Part shown: positions 47,258-57,490 of the stretch, in pieces | How the letters are laid out: the number at the start of each line of letters is the position of its first letter | Position numbering within the stretch: the first letter of the stretch is position 1 | NCBI RefSeq assembly: GCF_024172085.1 | Contig: NZ_JAMZDZ010000001.1 | Coordinates: 3,472,001-3,536,000, forward strand | Source of the DNA: Hamadaea flava | GTDB lineage: Bacteria; Actinomycetota; Actinomycetes; Mycobacteriales; Micromonosporaceae | Reading direction: 5' to 3' | DNA length: 64,000 nt | The notes under the pieces: generated by a model | The model's input: only the letters and a program-made list of their open reading frames with translations | The model's database searches: none | What the model was told of the DNA's origin: nothing | Translations under genes and position numbers: made by a program

Positions 47258-47683
47258 TCAGGCTTCTTCGGTCCAATACTCGTTGAGCCGGGCTACCGCT
47301 TCGTCCTTGGTCATCTTCGCGATGACTGCCTCATCCAGGCCGACTCGATTGATGAGCAGGTACACAAGCTCGGCGGGAAGGGCCTCCGCGGGGACCTCGG
47401 GTCGGCCCCGATCGGGCAGGACTCCCTCTTGTACGCAGCGCCAGAATTCGACATCCGTCACGACGAGTTGGTCACGCAGAATGTGACTCCAGATGCCTGG
47501 GCCGTAGGTGGTTCGATCGGCGGGATGAGAAATTCTGGTCCTCAGAACTCGACCGTCGTGCAAGCCGAGTTCATAGGTCACATGGTGAGTCCCCGTCCGT
47601 CCACGTGCGTCCCGCACCGGAACCCAGTCCTCCACCTGGCAGAACTTCTCGTGAAGCTGCCGAGTGGGCTGCGGCCAGGTCAT
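47258..47683 (-). CDS. Putative toxin of a toxin-antitoxin pair (actinobacterial 'cytotoxic translational repressor' type)
   Basis: 141 residues. CQVEDWVPVRDARGRTGTHHVTYELGLHDGRVLRTRISHPADRTTYG recalls an actinobacterial family usually annotated as a cytotoxic translational repressor; I know of no structure or demonstrated activity. The start MTWPQPTRQ at 47683 overlaps the antitoxin stop (ATGA), so translation is coupled, antitoxin first. His41/His42 and the Arg-rich strand could form a nuclease site, but that is speculative. Confidence 0.65.
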   Translation of the reverse strand: MTWPQPTRQLHEKFCQVEDWVPVRDARGRTGTHHVTYELGLHDGRVLRTRISHPADRTTYGPGIWSHILRDQLVVTDVEFWRCVQEGVLPDRGRPEVPAEALPAELVYLLINRVGLDEAVIAKMTKDEAVARLNEYWTEEA

Positions 47684-48096
47684 CGGCCAGTCCCGACAAG
47701 CCATTCTCGCAACTGATCGTCACTACTGAGGCTCACCAACTGCACCAAACCCCAGTTGCCTGCATGGTTAGGTGCATCCAGCAAGCGTTCCTGCCAGTCC
47801 TCGGCGTACTCGCGGAGGACAAGAACCATCTCGTCCAGCGCTTCGTCGAACGACGCTCCGTCGGCGGCGAGAGGCAGCCCAGGAATGAAGACCGACCAGC
47901 CGCCGTCCTCGGCGACGACCTGAGCACGAGACGGGCTGACGACCGTCAAGAAGTGACGCAAGCGCTCTCGATCGACGAATGCCGTCGTCCGTGCATCACG
48001 GCGAACCGTAGCGACACGCCCTCTGTCAGCAGCGTCCAGCAGATCCTTCAAGTGCGTACGCGCGTCCGTGTAACTGTCGAAGTGAACGGCCGACAT
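47680..48096 (-). CDS. Putative antitoxin with Phd/YefM-like and HicB-like segments
   Basis: 138 residues. Residues 1-50 (YTDARTHLKDLLDAADRGRVATVRRDARTTAFVDRERL) resemble the Phd/YefM DNA-binding fold. Residues 60-100 (EDGGWSVFIPGLPLAADGASFDEALDEMVLVLREYAEDW) resemble the HicB degraded-RNase fold, an unusual combination. First gene of an operon with the toxin-like gene; a 28-bp palindrome lies 42 bp upstream of its start, suiting autorepression. Confidence 0.7.
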   Translation of the reverse strand: MSAVHFDSYTDARTHLKDLLDAADRGRVATVRRDARTTAFVDRERLRHFLTVVSPSRAQVVAEDGGWSVFIPGLPLAADGASFDEALDEMVLVLREYAEDWQERLLDAPNHAGNWGLVQLVSLSSDDQLREWLVGTGR

Positions 48097-48137
48097 GGCA
48101 CCTCCTCATCGTCCGCACCAAGCTTGCCGCCGTACGG

Positions 48138-48165
48138 CAAGTACGTCAAGTACTTGGCGTACTTG
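48138..48165. promoter_or_regulatory. 28-bp palindromic operator of the toxin-antitoxin operon
   Basis: Near-perfect palindrome: CAAGTACG, one base, CAAGTACTTG, one base, CGTACTTG, with only the single spacer pair unmatched. Three CAAGTAC-type half-site pairs suggest cooperative binding of the antitoxin complex. It lies between the antitoxin gene and the nrdJ terminator. Confidence 0.75.
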
Positions 48166-48209
48166 ATCAGGTATCGGTGCCGCTGCGCGGACATCTGCCG
48201 TGACAGCAA

Positions 48210-48250
48210 CAGAGGCTGTCTGTCGCATCCCGCGCAACAGACAGCCTCTG
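48210..48250 (-). terminator. nrdJ terminator
   Basis: Perfect 14-bp stem (48210-48223 with 48237-48250, CAGAGGCTGTCTGT) and a 13-nt loop, 10 bp beyond the nrdJ stop. Confidence 0.82.
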
Positions 48251-48260
48251 ATGACTAGTT

Positions 48261-51062
48261 TCAGCTGCAACCGCTGGTGGAGCCGCAGCCCTCACAGACG
48301 TAGCAGCTCCCGGCCGGACGCATCTTCGTGCCGCAGGTGAAGCAGAGCGGCGCGTCGGCGGCCTTGCCCAGCACCGCTTCCAGCAGCTCGGTCGACGAGC
48401 CGACGGCCTTGGCCGGCGACGGCGCCTGGGAGATCTGCAGGACCGGCTTCTCCGGGGCGGCCGGCGGCACGTACTCCGTGCCCTCCTCCTCGGCGCGCAG
48501 CTGCGCGGTCCGCTCGGCGGCGGTGAAGATGCCCAGCTCGGCCCGCCGATCGTAGGACAGGAAGTCCAGCGCCAGGCGGCGGAAGATGTAGTCCATCACC
48601 GAGTTGGCGATCCGGATGTCCGGGTCGTCGGTCATGCCCGCCGGCTCGAACCGCATGTTGGTGAACTTGCCGACGTAGGTCTCCAGCGGCACGCCGTACT
48701 GCAGGCCGATGGAGATCGCGACGGAGAAGGCATCCATCACGCCCGCCAGGGTCGAGCCCTGCTTGGACATCTTCAGGAAGACCTCGCCGAGGCCGTCGTC
48801 CGGGTAGGACGAGGCGGTCAGGTAGCCCTCGGCGTCGCCGACCGTGAAGGAGACCGTCTGCGACGGGCGCTTCTTCGGCAGCCGCTTGCGGACCGGCCGG
48901 TACTCGACGACCTTCTCGACCTCGGCCGCCGCGACCGGGGCGACCTCGGTGGCCTTCTCCGCCGCCTTGGCCTTCTTGCCGCCGACCGACAGCGGCTGGC
49001 CGACCTTGCAGTTGTCGCGATAGATGGCCAGCGCCTTCAGGCCCAGCCGCCAGCCGTCGAAGTACATCCGCTCGACGTCCTCGACGGTCGCCGACTCCGG
49101 CATGTTGACGGTCTTGCTGATCGCGCCGGAGATGAACGGCTGGATCGCCGCCATCATCAGCACGTGGCCCATCGGGGAGATGGCCCGCTCGCCCATGGCG
49201 CAGTCGAAGACCGACAGGTGCTCGGACTTCAGGCCGGGGGCGTCCACGACGTGGCCGTGCTGGGCGATGTACTCGACGATCGCCTCGACCTGCTCCTCCT
49301 GGTAGCCCAGGGCGCGCAGCGCGCGCGGCACGGTCTGGTTGACGATCTGCATCGAGCCGCCGCCGACCAGCTTCTTGAACTTGACCAACGCCAGGTCCGG
49401 CTCCACGCCGGTGGTGTCGCAGTCCATCATGAAGCCGATGGTGCCGGTCGGCGCCAGGACGCTCGCCTGCGAGTTGCGCCAGCCCTGCTTCTCACCGATC
49501 TTGTTGCCGAGCTGCCACTGCTTGGCCGCCTCCTTGGTGATCGCCTTGGCGACGTCACCGATCGGCTTGATCTCGTCGGCCGCGGCCGCGTGCTTACGCA
49601 TCACGCGCTGGTGCGGCGTGGCGTTGCGGGCGTAGCCGTCGTAAGGGCCGACGACGCCGGCCAGCTCGGCCGACCGCCGGTACGCCGTCCCGGTCATCAG
49701 GGCAGTGATCGCGGCGGCGACCGCCCGGCCGCCCTCCGAGTCGTAGGGCAGGCCGCTGGCCATCAGCAGGGCGCCGAGGTTGGCGTAGCCGATGCCGAGC
49801 TGCCGGTAGGCCCGGGTGTTCTCGGTGATCTTCTTCGTCGGGAAGTCGGCGAAGCAGATCGAGATGTCCATAGCGGTGATCACGAACTCGACCGACTTGA
49901 CGAACTTCTCGATGCCGAAGGAGCCGTCCTCGTTCAGGAACTTCATCAGGTTGAGCGAGGCCAGGTTGCACGAGGTGTCGTCCAGGTGCATGTATTCCGA
50001 GCACGGGTTGCTGGCCGTGATCCGGCCGGTCTCGGAACAGGTGTGCCAGTCGTTGATCGTCCCGTCGTACTGGATACCGGGGTCGGCGCACTCCCACGCG
50101 GCCTGCGCCAGCTTGCGGAACAGCGACTTCGCGTCGATCGTGTCGATCACTTGGCCGTCGAGCCGCCCGATCAGGTCGAAGCCCTTGCCCTCCTCGACCG
50201 CGTGCATGAACTCGTCGGTGACGCGGACCGAGTTGTTGGCATTCTGGTACTGGACGCTGATGATGTCCTTGCCGCCGAGGTCCATGTCGAAGCCGGCGTC
50301 GCGCAGGGCCCGGATCTTGTCCTCTTCGCGCGCCTTGGTCTCGATGAACTCCTCGACGTCCGGGTGGTCGACGTCCAGGATGACCATCTTCGCCGCGCGC
50401 CGGGTGGCGCCGCCGCTCTTGATGGTCCCGGCGGACGCGTCGGCGCCGCGCATGAAGCTGACCGGGCCGGACGCCGTGCCGCCGGAGGAGAGCAGCTCCC
50501 GGCTGGCCCGGATGCGGGACAGGTTGATGCCGGAGCCGGAGCCGCCCTTGAAGATCAGCCCCTCCTCCTTGTACCAGTCCATGATCGAGTCGACCGAGTC
50601 GTCGACCGAGAGGATGAAACAGGCGCTGACCTGCTGCGGGCTGGGGGTGCCGACGTTGAACCAGACCGGCGAGTTGAAGCTGAACACCTGGTGCAGCAGC
50701 ATCCAGGTCAGCTCGTGCTCGAACACCTCGGCGTCGGTGTCGGACGCGAAGTAGCCGAACTCGTCGCCGGCCTTGCGGTAGGTCTGCACGACGCGGTCGA
50801 TCAGCTGGCGCAGGCTCCACTCGCGCTCAGGGGTGCCGACCGCGCCGCGGAAGTATTTCGTGGTCACGATGTTGGTGGCGTTGACGCTCCAGAGCTCGGG
50901 GAACTCGACCCCCCGCTGCTCGAAGTTGATCGAGCCGTCCCGCCAGTTGGTCATGACGACGTCGCGGCGCTCCCACGCCACCTCGTCGTAAGGGTGGACC
51001 CCTTCCGTGGTCCAGACCCGTTCGATCTTCAGGCCTGCCGCCGCTCGCGTGCGTCCCGCCAT
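48261..51062 (-). CDS. nrdJ: Adenosylcobalamin-dependent (class II) ribonucleoside-diphosphate reductase
   Basis: 933 residues. Reduces ribonucleotides to deoxyribonucleotides with a radical generated from coenzyme B12, so it works with or without oxygen. The NPCSEYMHLDD loop carries the thiyl-radical Cys and catalytic Glu; FKGGSGSGINLSRIR and the PTGTIGFMMDCDTTG segment are conserved. The C terminus has the CxxC...CxxC zinc-ribbon/redox tail (CFTCGTKMRPAGSCYVCEGCG). ATG 51062 with a GGAGGGGG site. It lies 84 bp downstream of nrdR, presumably in one transcript controlled by the NrdR boxes. Confidence 0.97.
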   Translation of the reverse strand: MAGRTRAAAGLKIERVWTTEGVHPYDEVAWERRDVVMTNWRDGSINFEQRGVEFPELWSVNATNIVTTKYFRGAVGTPEREWSLRQLIDRVVQTYRKAGDEFGYFASDTDAEVFEHELTWMLLHQVFSFNSPVWFNVGTPSPQQVSACFILSVDDSVDSIMDWYKEEGLIFKGGSGSGINLSRIRASRELLSSGGTASGPVSFMRGADASAGTIKSGGATRRAAKMVILDVDHPDVEEFIETKAREEDKIRALRDAGFDMDLGGKDIISVQYQNANNSVRVTDEFMHAVEEGKGFDLIGRLDGQVIDTIDAKSLFRKLAQAAWECADPGIQYDGTINDWHTCSETGRITASNPCSEYMHLDDTSCNLASLNLMKFLNEDGSFGIEKFVKSVEFVITAMDISICFADFPTKKITENTRAYRQLGIGYANLGALLMASGLPYDSEGGRAVAAAITALMTGTAYRRSAELAGVVGPYDGYARNATPHQRVMRKHAAAADEIKPIGDVAKAITKEAAKQWQLGNKIGEKQGWRNSQASVLAPTGTIGFMMDCDTTGVEPDLALVKFKKLVGGGSMQIVNQTVPRALRALGYQEEQVEAIVEYIAQHGHVVDAPGLKSEHLSVFDCAMGERAISPMGHVLMMAAIQPFISGAISKTVNMPESATVEDVERMYFDGWRLGLKALAIYRDNCKVGQPLSVGGKKAKAAEKATEVAPVAAAEVEKVVEYRPVRKRLPKKRPSQTVSFTVGDAEGYLTASSYPDDGLGEVFLKMSKQGSTLAGVMDAFSVAISIGLQYGVPLETYVGKFTNMRFEPAGMTDDPDIRIANSVMDYIFRRLALDFLSYDRRAELGIFTAAERTAQLRAEEEGTEYVPPAAPEKPVLQISQAPSPAKAVGSSTELLEAVLGKAADAPLCFTCGTKMRPAGSCYVCEGCGSTSGCS

Positions 51063-51146
51063 CGTGAGCCCCCTCCAGCTTTCACATCTGTATAACGCGT
51101 GCCTGTGACAATTCAGTTCGTGATGTAACGCGCCCTACCAGGGCGT

Positions 51147-51611
51147 TCAGACAGCTGCGGTGCTGCCGTTGCGCGTACGCAGTGCGGCGATCTCGCGCTC
51201 GAAGTCCTCCAGCGACTCGAAGTCGCGGTAGACGCTCGCGAATCGCAGGTACGCCACCTCGTCCAGCTCGCGGAGCGGCTGCAGGATGGCCAGGCCGACC
51301 TCGTGCGAGGGGACTTCGGCCGCCCCACGCGCCCGGATGGTCTCCTCGACCCGCTGCGCCAGCAGCGCGATCTTGTCCTCGTCCACCGGCCGGCCCTGGC
51401 AGGCCTTGCGTACGCCGCCGACGATCTTGCCGCGGCTGAACGGCTCGGTGACCCCGCTCCGCTTCACTACGGCGAGAACGGCCTCTTCGACCGTGGTGAA
51501 CCGTTTGCCGCATTCCGGGCAGTGACGCCGCCGCCGGATGATCTGTCCGTCCTCGGCTTCCCGGGAATCGACCACCCGGGAATCGGCGTGCCGGCAGTAC
51601 GGGCAGCGCAT
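51147..51611 (-). CDS. nrdR: Transcriptional repressor NrdR
   Basis: 154 residues. N-terminal zinc ribbon (Cys3/Cys6 in MRCPYC and Cys31/Cys34 in CPECGKRF) and an ATP-cone domain ([24 protein letters not shown]) that senses ATP/dATP. Represses ribonucleotide reductase genes. ATG 51611 follows GGAGGGGG; the upstream in-frame extension is unsupported. Heads the nrdR-nrdJ operon; two NrdR boxes lie 119-166 bp upstream, so it is autoregulated. Confidence 0.97.
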   Translation of the reverse strand: MRCPYCRHADSRVVDSREAEDGQIIRRRRHCPECGKRFTTVEEAVLAVVKRSGVTEPFSRGKIVGGVRKACQGRPVDEDKIALLAQRVEETIRARGAAEVPSHEVGLAILQPLRELDEVAYLRFASVYRDFESLEDFEREIAALRTRNGSTAAV

Positions 51612-51729
51612 CAGGTCCCCCTCCTCCCACCCGGCCGGGTGCCACGTCCGGCGGACATGGCTGATCACGGGCCGTCCTCGAAAGGCCGACGCCGATGAGA
51701 TGACGCAGATCACTGTGGCCGGTCACTCG

Positions 51730-51777
51730 ACGCTATCTATAGATGTCGAGCGCCTCGGTCACCACAAGATGTTGGGG
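51730..51777. promoter_or_regulatory. Pair of NrdR boxes
   Basis: CTATCTATAG (core 51733-51742) and CAAGATGTTG (core 51765-51774) both fit the conserved C-w-A-x-x-T-x-T-w-G positions of the NrdR box, and their cores are exactly 32 bp apart, the three-helical-turn spacing known for NrdR. The boxes overlap plausible -35/-10 positions for nrdR on the minus strand. Confidence 0.75.
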
Positions 51778-51919
51778 TTGAACTTATTCCTCGGAGGGTC
51801 GTCGCGCAAGTTCGACACGGCGTCGGATACACGTGTCGCGAATCTCAACACGCCGCGCCGCCTCGCGGTTACTGCCCGCCATGAACCTGCCCGAAAGGCA
51901 GGACTTGAAAGCGGTACCA

Positions 51920-51992
51920 GAACAACCGTACGATGTCGAGACCGACACGCGTCGTACAGCTGTTTGAAGGTGTCGGCGAAACACGATACGGT
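51920..51992 (+). promoter_or_regulatory. Candidate lexA promoter and SOS-box-like site
   Basis: TTGAAG (51964-51969), 17 bp, then TACGGT (51987-51992) is a reasonable promoter 96 bp before the lexA start. GAACAACCGTACG at 51920-51932 resembles the actinobacterial GAAC-N4-GTTC LexA box but mismatches in one arm. The rest of the 476-bp nrdR-lexA region, apart from the NrdR boxes, shows nothing further. Confidence 0.4.
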
Positions 51993-52087
51993 CATCTCAG
52001 CGAATCCGGACACAACGCCGCCAGCGGTGCCCGGACTTTCGTCGAATGATCAGCTTCCCCGGGTCAGTTCAGCAGGAGGGCAGCCAG

Positions 52088-52792
52088 ATGGCGTCCGAGA
52101 AGAAGCCCAAGACCGCGATGCGTAGCGTGGCCTCGCTCTCCGCCACGCCGTTCGACCTGTCCGGCGGTCCCGAGCTCACCGCCCGTCAGCGGCGCATCCT
52201 GGACACCATCCGCGCCTGGATGGACCAGAAGGGCTACCCGCCCACCGTCCGCGAGATCGGCGACGCCGTGGGCCTGGTCAGCCCGTCGAGCGTCGCGTAC
52301 CAGCTCAAGGAGCTGGAGCGGAAGGGCTACCTCCGCCGCGACCCGCACCGCCCGCGCGCCGTCGACGTCCGGCCCCCGGCCGACACCGACCCGGAACTGC
52401 TCGGCATGCTGCGGCCCACCCCGGCGTACGTGCCGGTCGTCGGGCGCATCGCCGCCGGCGGTCCCATCCTCGCCGAGGAATCCGTCGAGGACGTCTTCCC
52501 GCTCCCCCGTGAACTCGTCGGCGAGGGAACCCTCTTCCTGCTCCAGGTCAAGGGCGACTCGATGATCGAGGCGGCCATCTGCGACGGAGACTGGGTCGCC
52601 GTACGCCAGCAGCCGACCGCCGACTCCGGCGACATCGTCGCCGCGATGATCGAGGGGGAGGCGACGGTGAAGACCTATCGGAAGCGGAACGGGCATGTGC
52701 TTCTGATGCCCCGGAACCCCGCCTACGAGCCGATTCCTGGTGACGAGGCGACCATCCTGGGGAAGGTCGTCGCGGTGATGCGGCGCGTATAG
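52088..52792 (+). CDS. lexA: SOS-response repressor LexA
   Basis: 234 residues. Winged helix with [15 protein letters not shown] and [24 protein letters not shown], then an S24 autoprotease domain: Ala123-Gly124 cleavage site in RIAAGG, nucleophile Ser158 in GDSM and Lys195 in VKTY. RecA filaments trigger self-cleavage and derepress DNA-damage genes. ATG 52088 has GGAGGGC; the upstream frame is unsupported. Divergent from nrdR, as in many actinobacteria. Confidence 0.97.
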   Translation: MASEKKPKTAMRSVASLSATPFDLSGGPELTARQRRILDTIRAWMDQKGYPPTVREIGDAVGLVSPSSVAYQLKELERKGYLRRDPHRPRAVDVRPPADTDPELLGMLRPTPAYVPVVGRIAAGGPILAEESVEDVFPLPRELVGEGTLFLLQVKGDSMIEAAICDGDWVAVRQQPTADSGDIVAAMIEGEATVKTYRKRNGHVLLMPRNPAYEPIPGDEATILGKVVAVMRRV

Positions 52793-52814
52793 CGTCAACG
52801 GACCCCATTTCGTC

Positions 52815-52853
52815 AACGGCCCCATTTCGTCTCTAGGACGAATGGGGCCGTTT
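52815..52853. terminator. Bidirectional terminator after lexA
   Basis: 17-bp stem with one bulged A (52815-52831 with 52837-52853) and a TCTAG loop, ending in TTT. A second direct copy of its left arm core (ACCCCATTTCGTCAAC) lies just upstream at about 52802-52816. Confidence 0.82.
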
Positions 52854-52887
52854 CAGCAATCGGAATCCGCCACCGCCGACAACGGAA

Positions 52888-54276
52888 TCAGTACCGGTTC
52901 GGATCCCAGGGATCCTGATTGGGACGGGGCGGGTTGCCGTACTGCGGCTGCGGGGGTCCATATCCCGGCTGCGGCCTTCCCTGCGGCGCCCCGTACACCC
53001 CGCCGCCCTGGTCTGGATATCCGCCGCGACCTCGGTCGTCGTATCCGGGCACCGGGGCCAGCACGGTCGTCTGGGCGTTGTCGGTCGGCAGGGCGAAGTC
53101 GGCGTCGCCGAATCCATCGAGTGCTTCTCGTTCGCGCTTGGCTTTCTTCTTCGCCGCCGCGGCTGCCTTCTGGCGCTTCTTCTTGCCGTTGATCATTCCG
53201 AAGACGCCCAGGCCGACGAGGATCAGGCCGGCGAAGCCCACTCCGGCGAGCAGCATGTAGACCTGGTCCAGTGAGAGGTCCTTGGCCCACTTCACGATCC
53301 AGGAGTCGCCTTCGGCCGCCTTGACGGTCGGCGGGGCGACATAGCGCTTGGTCGTCGGGGTGTAGCTGAGAAGTGCGGTGCTCTCCTTGTCCGCCGCCTT
53401 GTCGAGGCGCGGCGCGGTGATGAGCTGCGTGCCGTCGGCGGAGTAGGTGATCGCGCCGCTGTATTGCTCGGCTGGGGCGGGCAGCCCGGTCACGCGGGGT
53501 TCGGTCTTCAGTGCGGCGAGCACGTCGCCACCGGTGACATCCCACTCGTAGGCGTCGGCCTGCGTACGCAGTGCGACCCGGGTTCCGTCAGGCGACACGG
53601 CGCCACCGGTGAAGCCCTTGCGGCCGGCGCCGCCGAGGATGTTCTCCGTGACCGTGGTCAGGATCTCGATCTTGCCGGCCTGCTTCAGCGGCACGGCCCC
53701 GGTGGCGGACAACGCGGTGGTGGGCGTGTAGAGGAACGCGGTCTTGTCGTTCTCGTGCGTCACGAGGATCGGCGTGCCGTCGCCGTTGATGAGGAGCGCC
53801 TGGACCTCGTGCTTGTCCCCCTCGGGGAAGGTCAGCCGGAAGATCTGCGGCGTCGTCAGGGCGGCGGGCAGCTTCCACAACGCCACGCTCGGGCGGTCCT
53901 TCGCGTTGCCGGTGTCGGCGATCCACATCGTGCCGTCCTTGGCTCGCACGATGTCGTTCGGCGAGTTGGAGCCTCCGCCGCCGAAGGAGATCCCCTTGCC
54001 GGTCACCTTGCAGGCCGAGGTCAGCTGCCAGATCTTCTGGTGGCTCTCGGCGGCGTTGTCGACGTTGTCGGTGGTGTTGACCGCGAGGAAGCCCGATTCG
54101 GTCGCGACGATGCCGGAAAGCTCACCGACTTTCGCATCGGTGAGCTTGCAGATCTTCTTGCCCTGAGCCGCCGTGGTGGCTGCCGAAGTCGACGGGGAAG
54201 GGTCGACCGCCCAGGCTGGGGACCCGAGGAGAAGAGCGGCCCCCACCGCCATGACCGAGAACGTCACACGCCGCAT
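52888..54276 (-). CDS. Secreted propeller-like protein with single membrane anchor and Pro/Gln/Gly-rich tail
   Basis: 462 residues. Signal peptide (cleavage after SPAWA, about residue 23), an extracytoplasmic beta-rich domain of about 310 residues with propeller-like repeats (GSNSPNDIVRAKDGTMWIADTG; GGAVSPDGTRVALRTQADAYEW), one transmembrane helix (about 343-370), a Lys/Ala-rich cytoplasmic stretch and a final 70-residue Tyr/Pro/Gly/Gln-rich tail. Function unknown; a cell-surface sensor or scaffold is plausible. It sits between lexA and hflX, where mycobacteria also carry an unknown membrane protein. Confidence 0.75.
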   Translation of the reverse strand: MRRVTFSVMAVGAALLLGSPAWAVDPSPSTSAATTAAQGKKICKLTDAKVGELSGIVATESGFLAVNTTDNVDNAAESHQKIWQLTSACKVTGKGISFGGGGSNSPNDIVRAKDGTMWIADTGNAKDRPSVALWKLPAALTTPQIFRLTFPEGDKHEVQALLINGDGTPILVTHENDKTAFLYTPTTALSATGAVPLKQAGKIEILTTVTENILGGAGRKGFTGGAVSPDGTRVALRTQADAYEWDVTGGDVLAALKTEPRVTGLPAPAEQYSGAITYSADGTQLITAPRLDKAADKESTALLSYTPTTKRYVAPPTVKAAEGDSWIVKWAKDLSLDQVYMLLAGVGFAGLILVGLGVFGMINGKKKRQKAAAAAKKKAKREREALDGFGDADFALPTDNAQTTVLAPVPGYDDRGRGGYPDQGGGVYGAPQGRPQPGYGPPQPQYGNPPRPNQDPWDPNRY

Positions 54277-54342
54277 TCGGCAAGTCTCGCATGCTCAGCC
54301 GAGGCGGTGGGGAATCCGGTGCTGTCGTTACCCGACAGCGCT

Positions 54343-55776
54343 CTAGCTCTTACTTTCCGTCACCAGATACGGGGCCAGTTCGGCGGCCAACTCCGCGTTG
54401 ACGCGTACCCGCAGGAACGTGCCTTCTTCCTGATGGTCCGTTTCCTGGACCTCTCCACGCAGATGGAGCCGAGTGACCAGATCGCCCCGGTCGTAGGGCA
54501 CCAGAACGGCGACCTCGACCGCGGGACGCGGCAGCCGTGCCTCGATCGCGGCCTTGAGTTCCGCGATCCCCGCGCCCGACTGGGCGGAGACGAACAGGGC
54601 GCCGGGCCATTCACGCTTCAGGCGCAGCAGCGTCTCCTCGTCGGCCGCGTCGACCTTGTTCACGACCAGCAACTCCGGCAGCTTGTCCGCGCCGACCTCG
54701 GCGAGCACCTCGCGCACCGCGCGGACCTGCTCGTCGGGGTCGGGATGCGCGCCGTCGACGACGTGCACCACGAGGTCGGAGTCGGCCACCTCCTCCAGGG
54801 TCGAGCGGAACGCCTCGACCAGGTGGTGCGGCAGATGCCGGACGAAACCGACGGTGTCCGACAGCGTGTAGACCCGGCCGTCCCCGGCGGTAGCCCGCCG
54901 GGTGGTCGTGTCCAGGGTCGCGAAGAGCGCGTCCTCGACCAGTACGCCCGCCCCGGTGATCCGGTTGAGCAGGCTGGACTTGCCCGCGTTGGTGTAACCG
55001 GCGATCGCGACCGCCGGCACCTCGTTCCGCCGCCGGGTCGCCCGCTTGGTGTCCCGGATGGTACGCATCGACGCCAGTTCCCGGCGCAGCTTGGCGATGC
55101 GGTGGTTGATCCGCCGGCGATCCGTCTCCAGCTTGGTCTCACCGGGACCACGCAGGCCGACGCCGCCGCCCGCGCCGCCGCCGCGACCGGATCCACCGGT
55201 CTGCCGGGACAGCGCCTCACCCCAACCACGGAGCCGGGGCAGCAGGTACTGCAGCTGGGCCAGCTCGACTTGGGCCTTGCCCTCCTTGCTCTTCGCGTGC
55301 TGGGCGAAGATGTCCAGGATGAGCGCGGTCCGGTCGATGACCTTGACCTTGATCTGCTGCTCCAGGGCGCGCAACTGGCCCGGCGACAGCTCGCCGTCGC
55401 AGATGACGGTGTCGGCCCCGGTCGACTCGACCACGGAGCGGACCTCGTCGACCTTGCCCCGGCCGATGAAGGTGGCCGGATCGGGCTGGCTGCGCCGCTG
55501 GATCAAGCCCTCGAGGACCTGCGAACCCGCGGTCTCGGCGAGGGCGGCCAGCTCGGTCAGGGAGTTCTCGGCGTCGACCACGGTGCCGGCGGTCCAGACC
55601 CCGACCAACACGACTCGTTCGAGCCGCAGCTGACGGTATTCAACTTCGGTGATATCGGTGAGCTCGGTGGACAGACCTGCGACGCGTCGCAGCGCGTGCC
55701 TCTCCGCGAGTTCAAGATCGCCCAGCGTCTCAGCGTCACCGGTCTCGACAAGCGGTTCAGCATGATAGTTCGTCAA
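54343..55776 (-). CDS. hflX: Ribosome-associated GTPase HflX
   Basis: 477 residues. N-terminal HflX domain (PATFIGRGKVDEVRSVVE), Gly-rich linker GRGGGAGGGVGLRGPGETKLETDRR, then a G domain: G1 GYTNAGKS (260-267), G3 DTVGF (307-311), G4 NKVD (373-376). It splits stalled or antibiotic-bound ribosomes in other bacteria. TTG start at 55776 with GAGGAGG 7 bp before; no ATG fits better. Divergent from malic enzyme. Several actinobacterial HflX proteins contribute to macrolide tolerance. Confidence 0.95.
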   Translation of the reverse strand: MTNYHAEPLVETGDAETLGDLELAERHALRRVAGLSTELTDITEVEYRQLRLERVVLVGVWTAGTVVDAENSLTELAALAETAGSQVLEGLIQRRSQPDPATFIGRGKVDEVRSVVESTGADTVICDGELSPGQLRALEQQIKVKVIDRTALILDIFAQHAKSKEGKAQVELAQLQYLLPRLRGWGEALSRQTGGSGRGGGAGGGVGLRGPGETKLETDRRRINHRIAKLRRELASMRTIRDTKRATRRRNEVPAVAIAGYTNAGKSSLLNRITGAGVLVEDALFATLDTTTRRATAGDGRVYTLSDTVGFVRHLPHHLVEAFRSTLEEVADSDLVVHVVDGAHPDPDEQVRAVREVLAEVGADKLPELLVVNKVDAADEETLLRLKREWPGALFVSAQSGAGIAELKAAIEARLPRPAVEVAVLVPYDRGDLVTRLHLRGEVQETDHQEEGTFLRVRVNAELAAELAPYLVTESKS

Positions 55777-55937
55777 AACTTGTCCTCCTCACCGTCAAGC
55801 GTGGCACGCCGGGACCCTCCCGCGCACCCCCATTTGTCCGTGTCCGTAGGTCACAAGCGGTGGCTGCGGTTCGCTGCCGTTCCGACAACGGTGAGAGAAT
55901 GGCTGGGCCACGACGGAGTGTGATGAAAGGGACGAAA

Positions 55938-57356
<1,419 letters not shown>

Positions 57357-57390
57357 CCGCTTCGCACCCATTGGGCAGCATGCCCGTAGG

Positions 57391-57453
57391 CGGCAGATCA
57401 GGGATCTAGGTCGAATCTTGGCCCAAGATACGGCTCAGATCCCTGATCCAGCG
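57391..57453. repeat. Dispersed hairpin repeat, copy 4 (diverged)
   Basis: Left arm CGGCAGATCAGGGATCT (57391-57407) and right arm from 57436; a 12-bp core GATCAGGGATCT pairs perfectly, the outer bases less well. The loop holds its own short palindrome around ATCTTGGCCCAAGAT. Lies between convergent malic enzyme and dapF genes. Confidence 0.8.
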
Positions 57454-57490
57454 CCAAAAGGCAGCCCTGGGAGCGGGCGGCGGGAGCGGG

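Noticed and set aside
51063-51146. Cobalamin riboswitch before nrdJ
   Set aside because: The nrdR-nrdJ gap is 84 bp and lacks a B12-box; the upstream NrdR boxes account for regulation.
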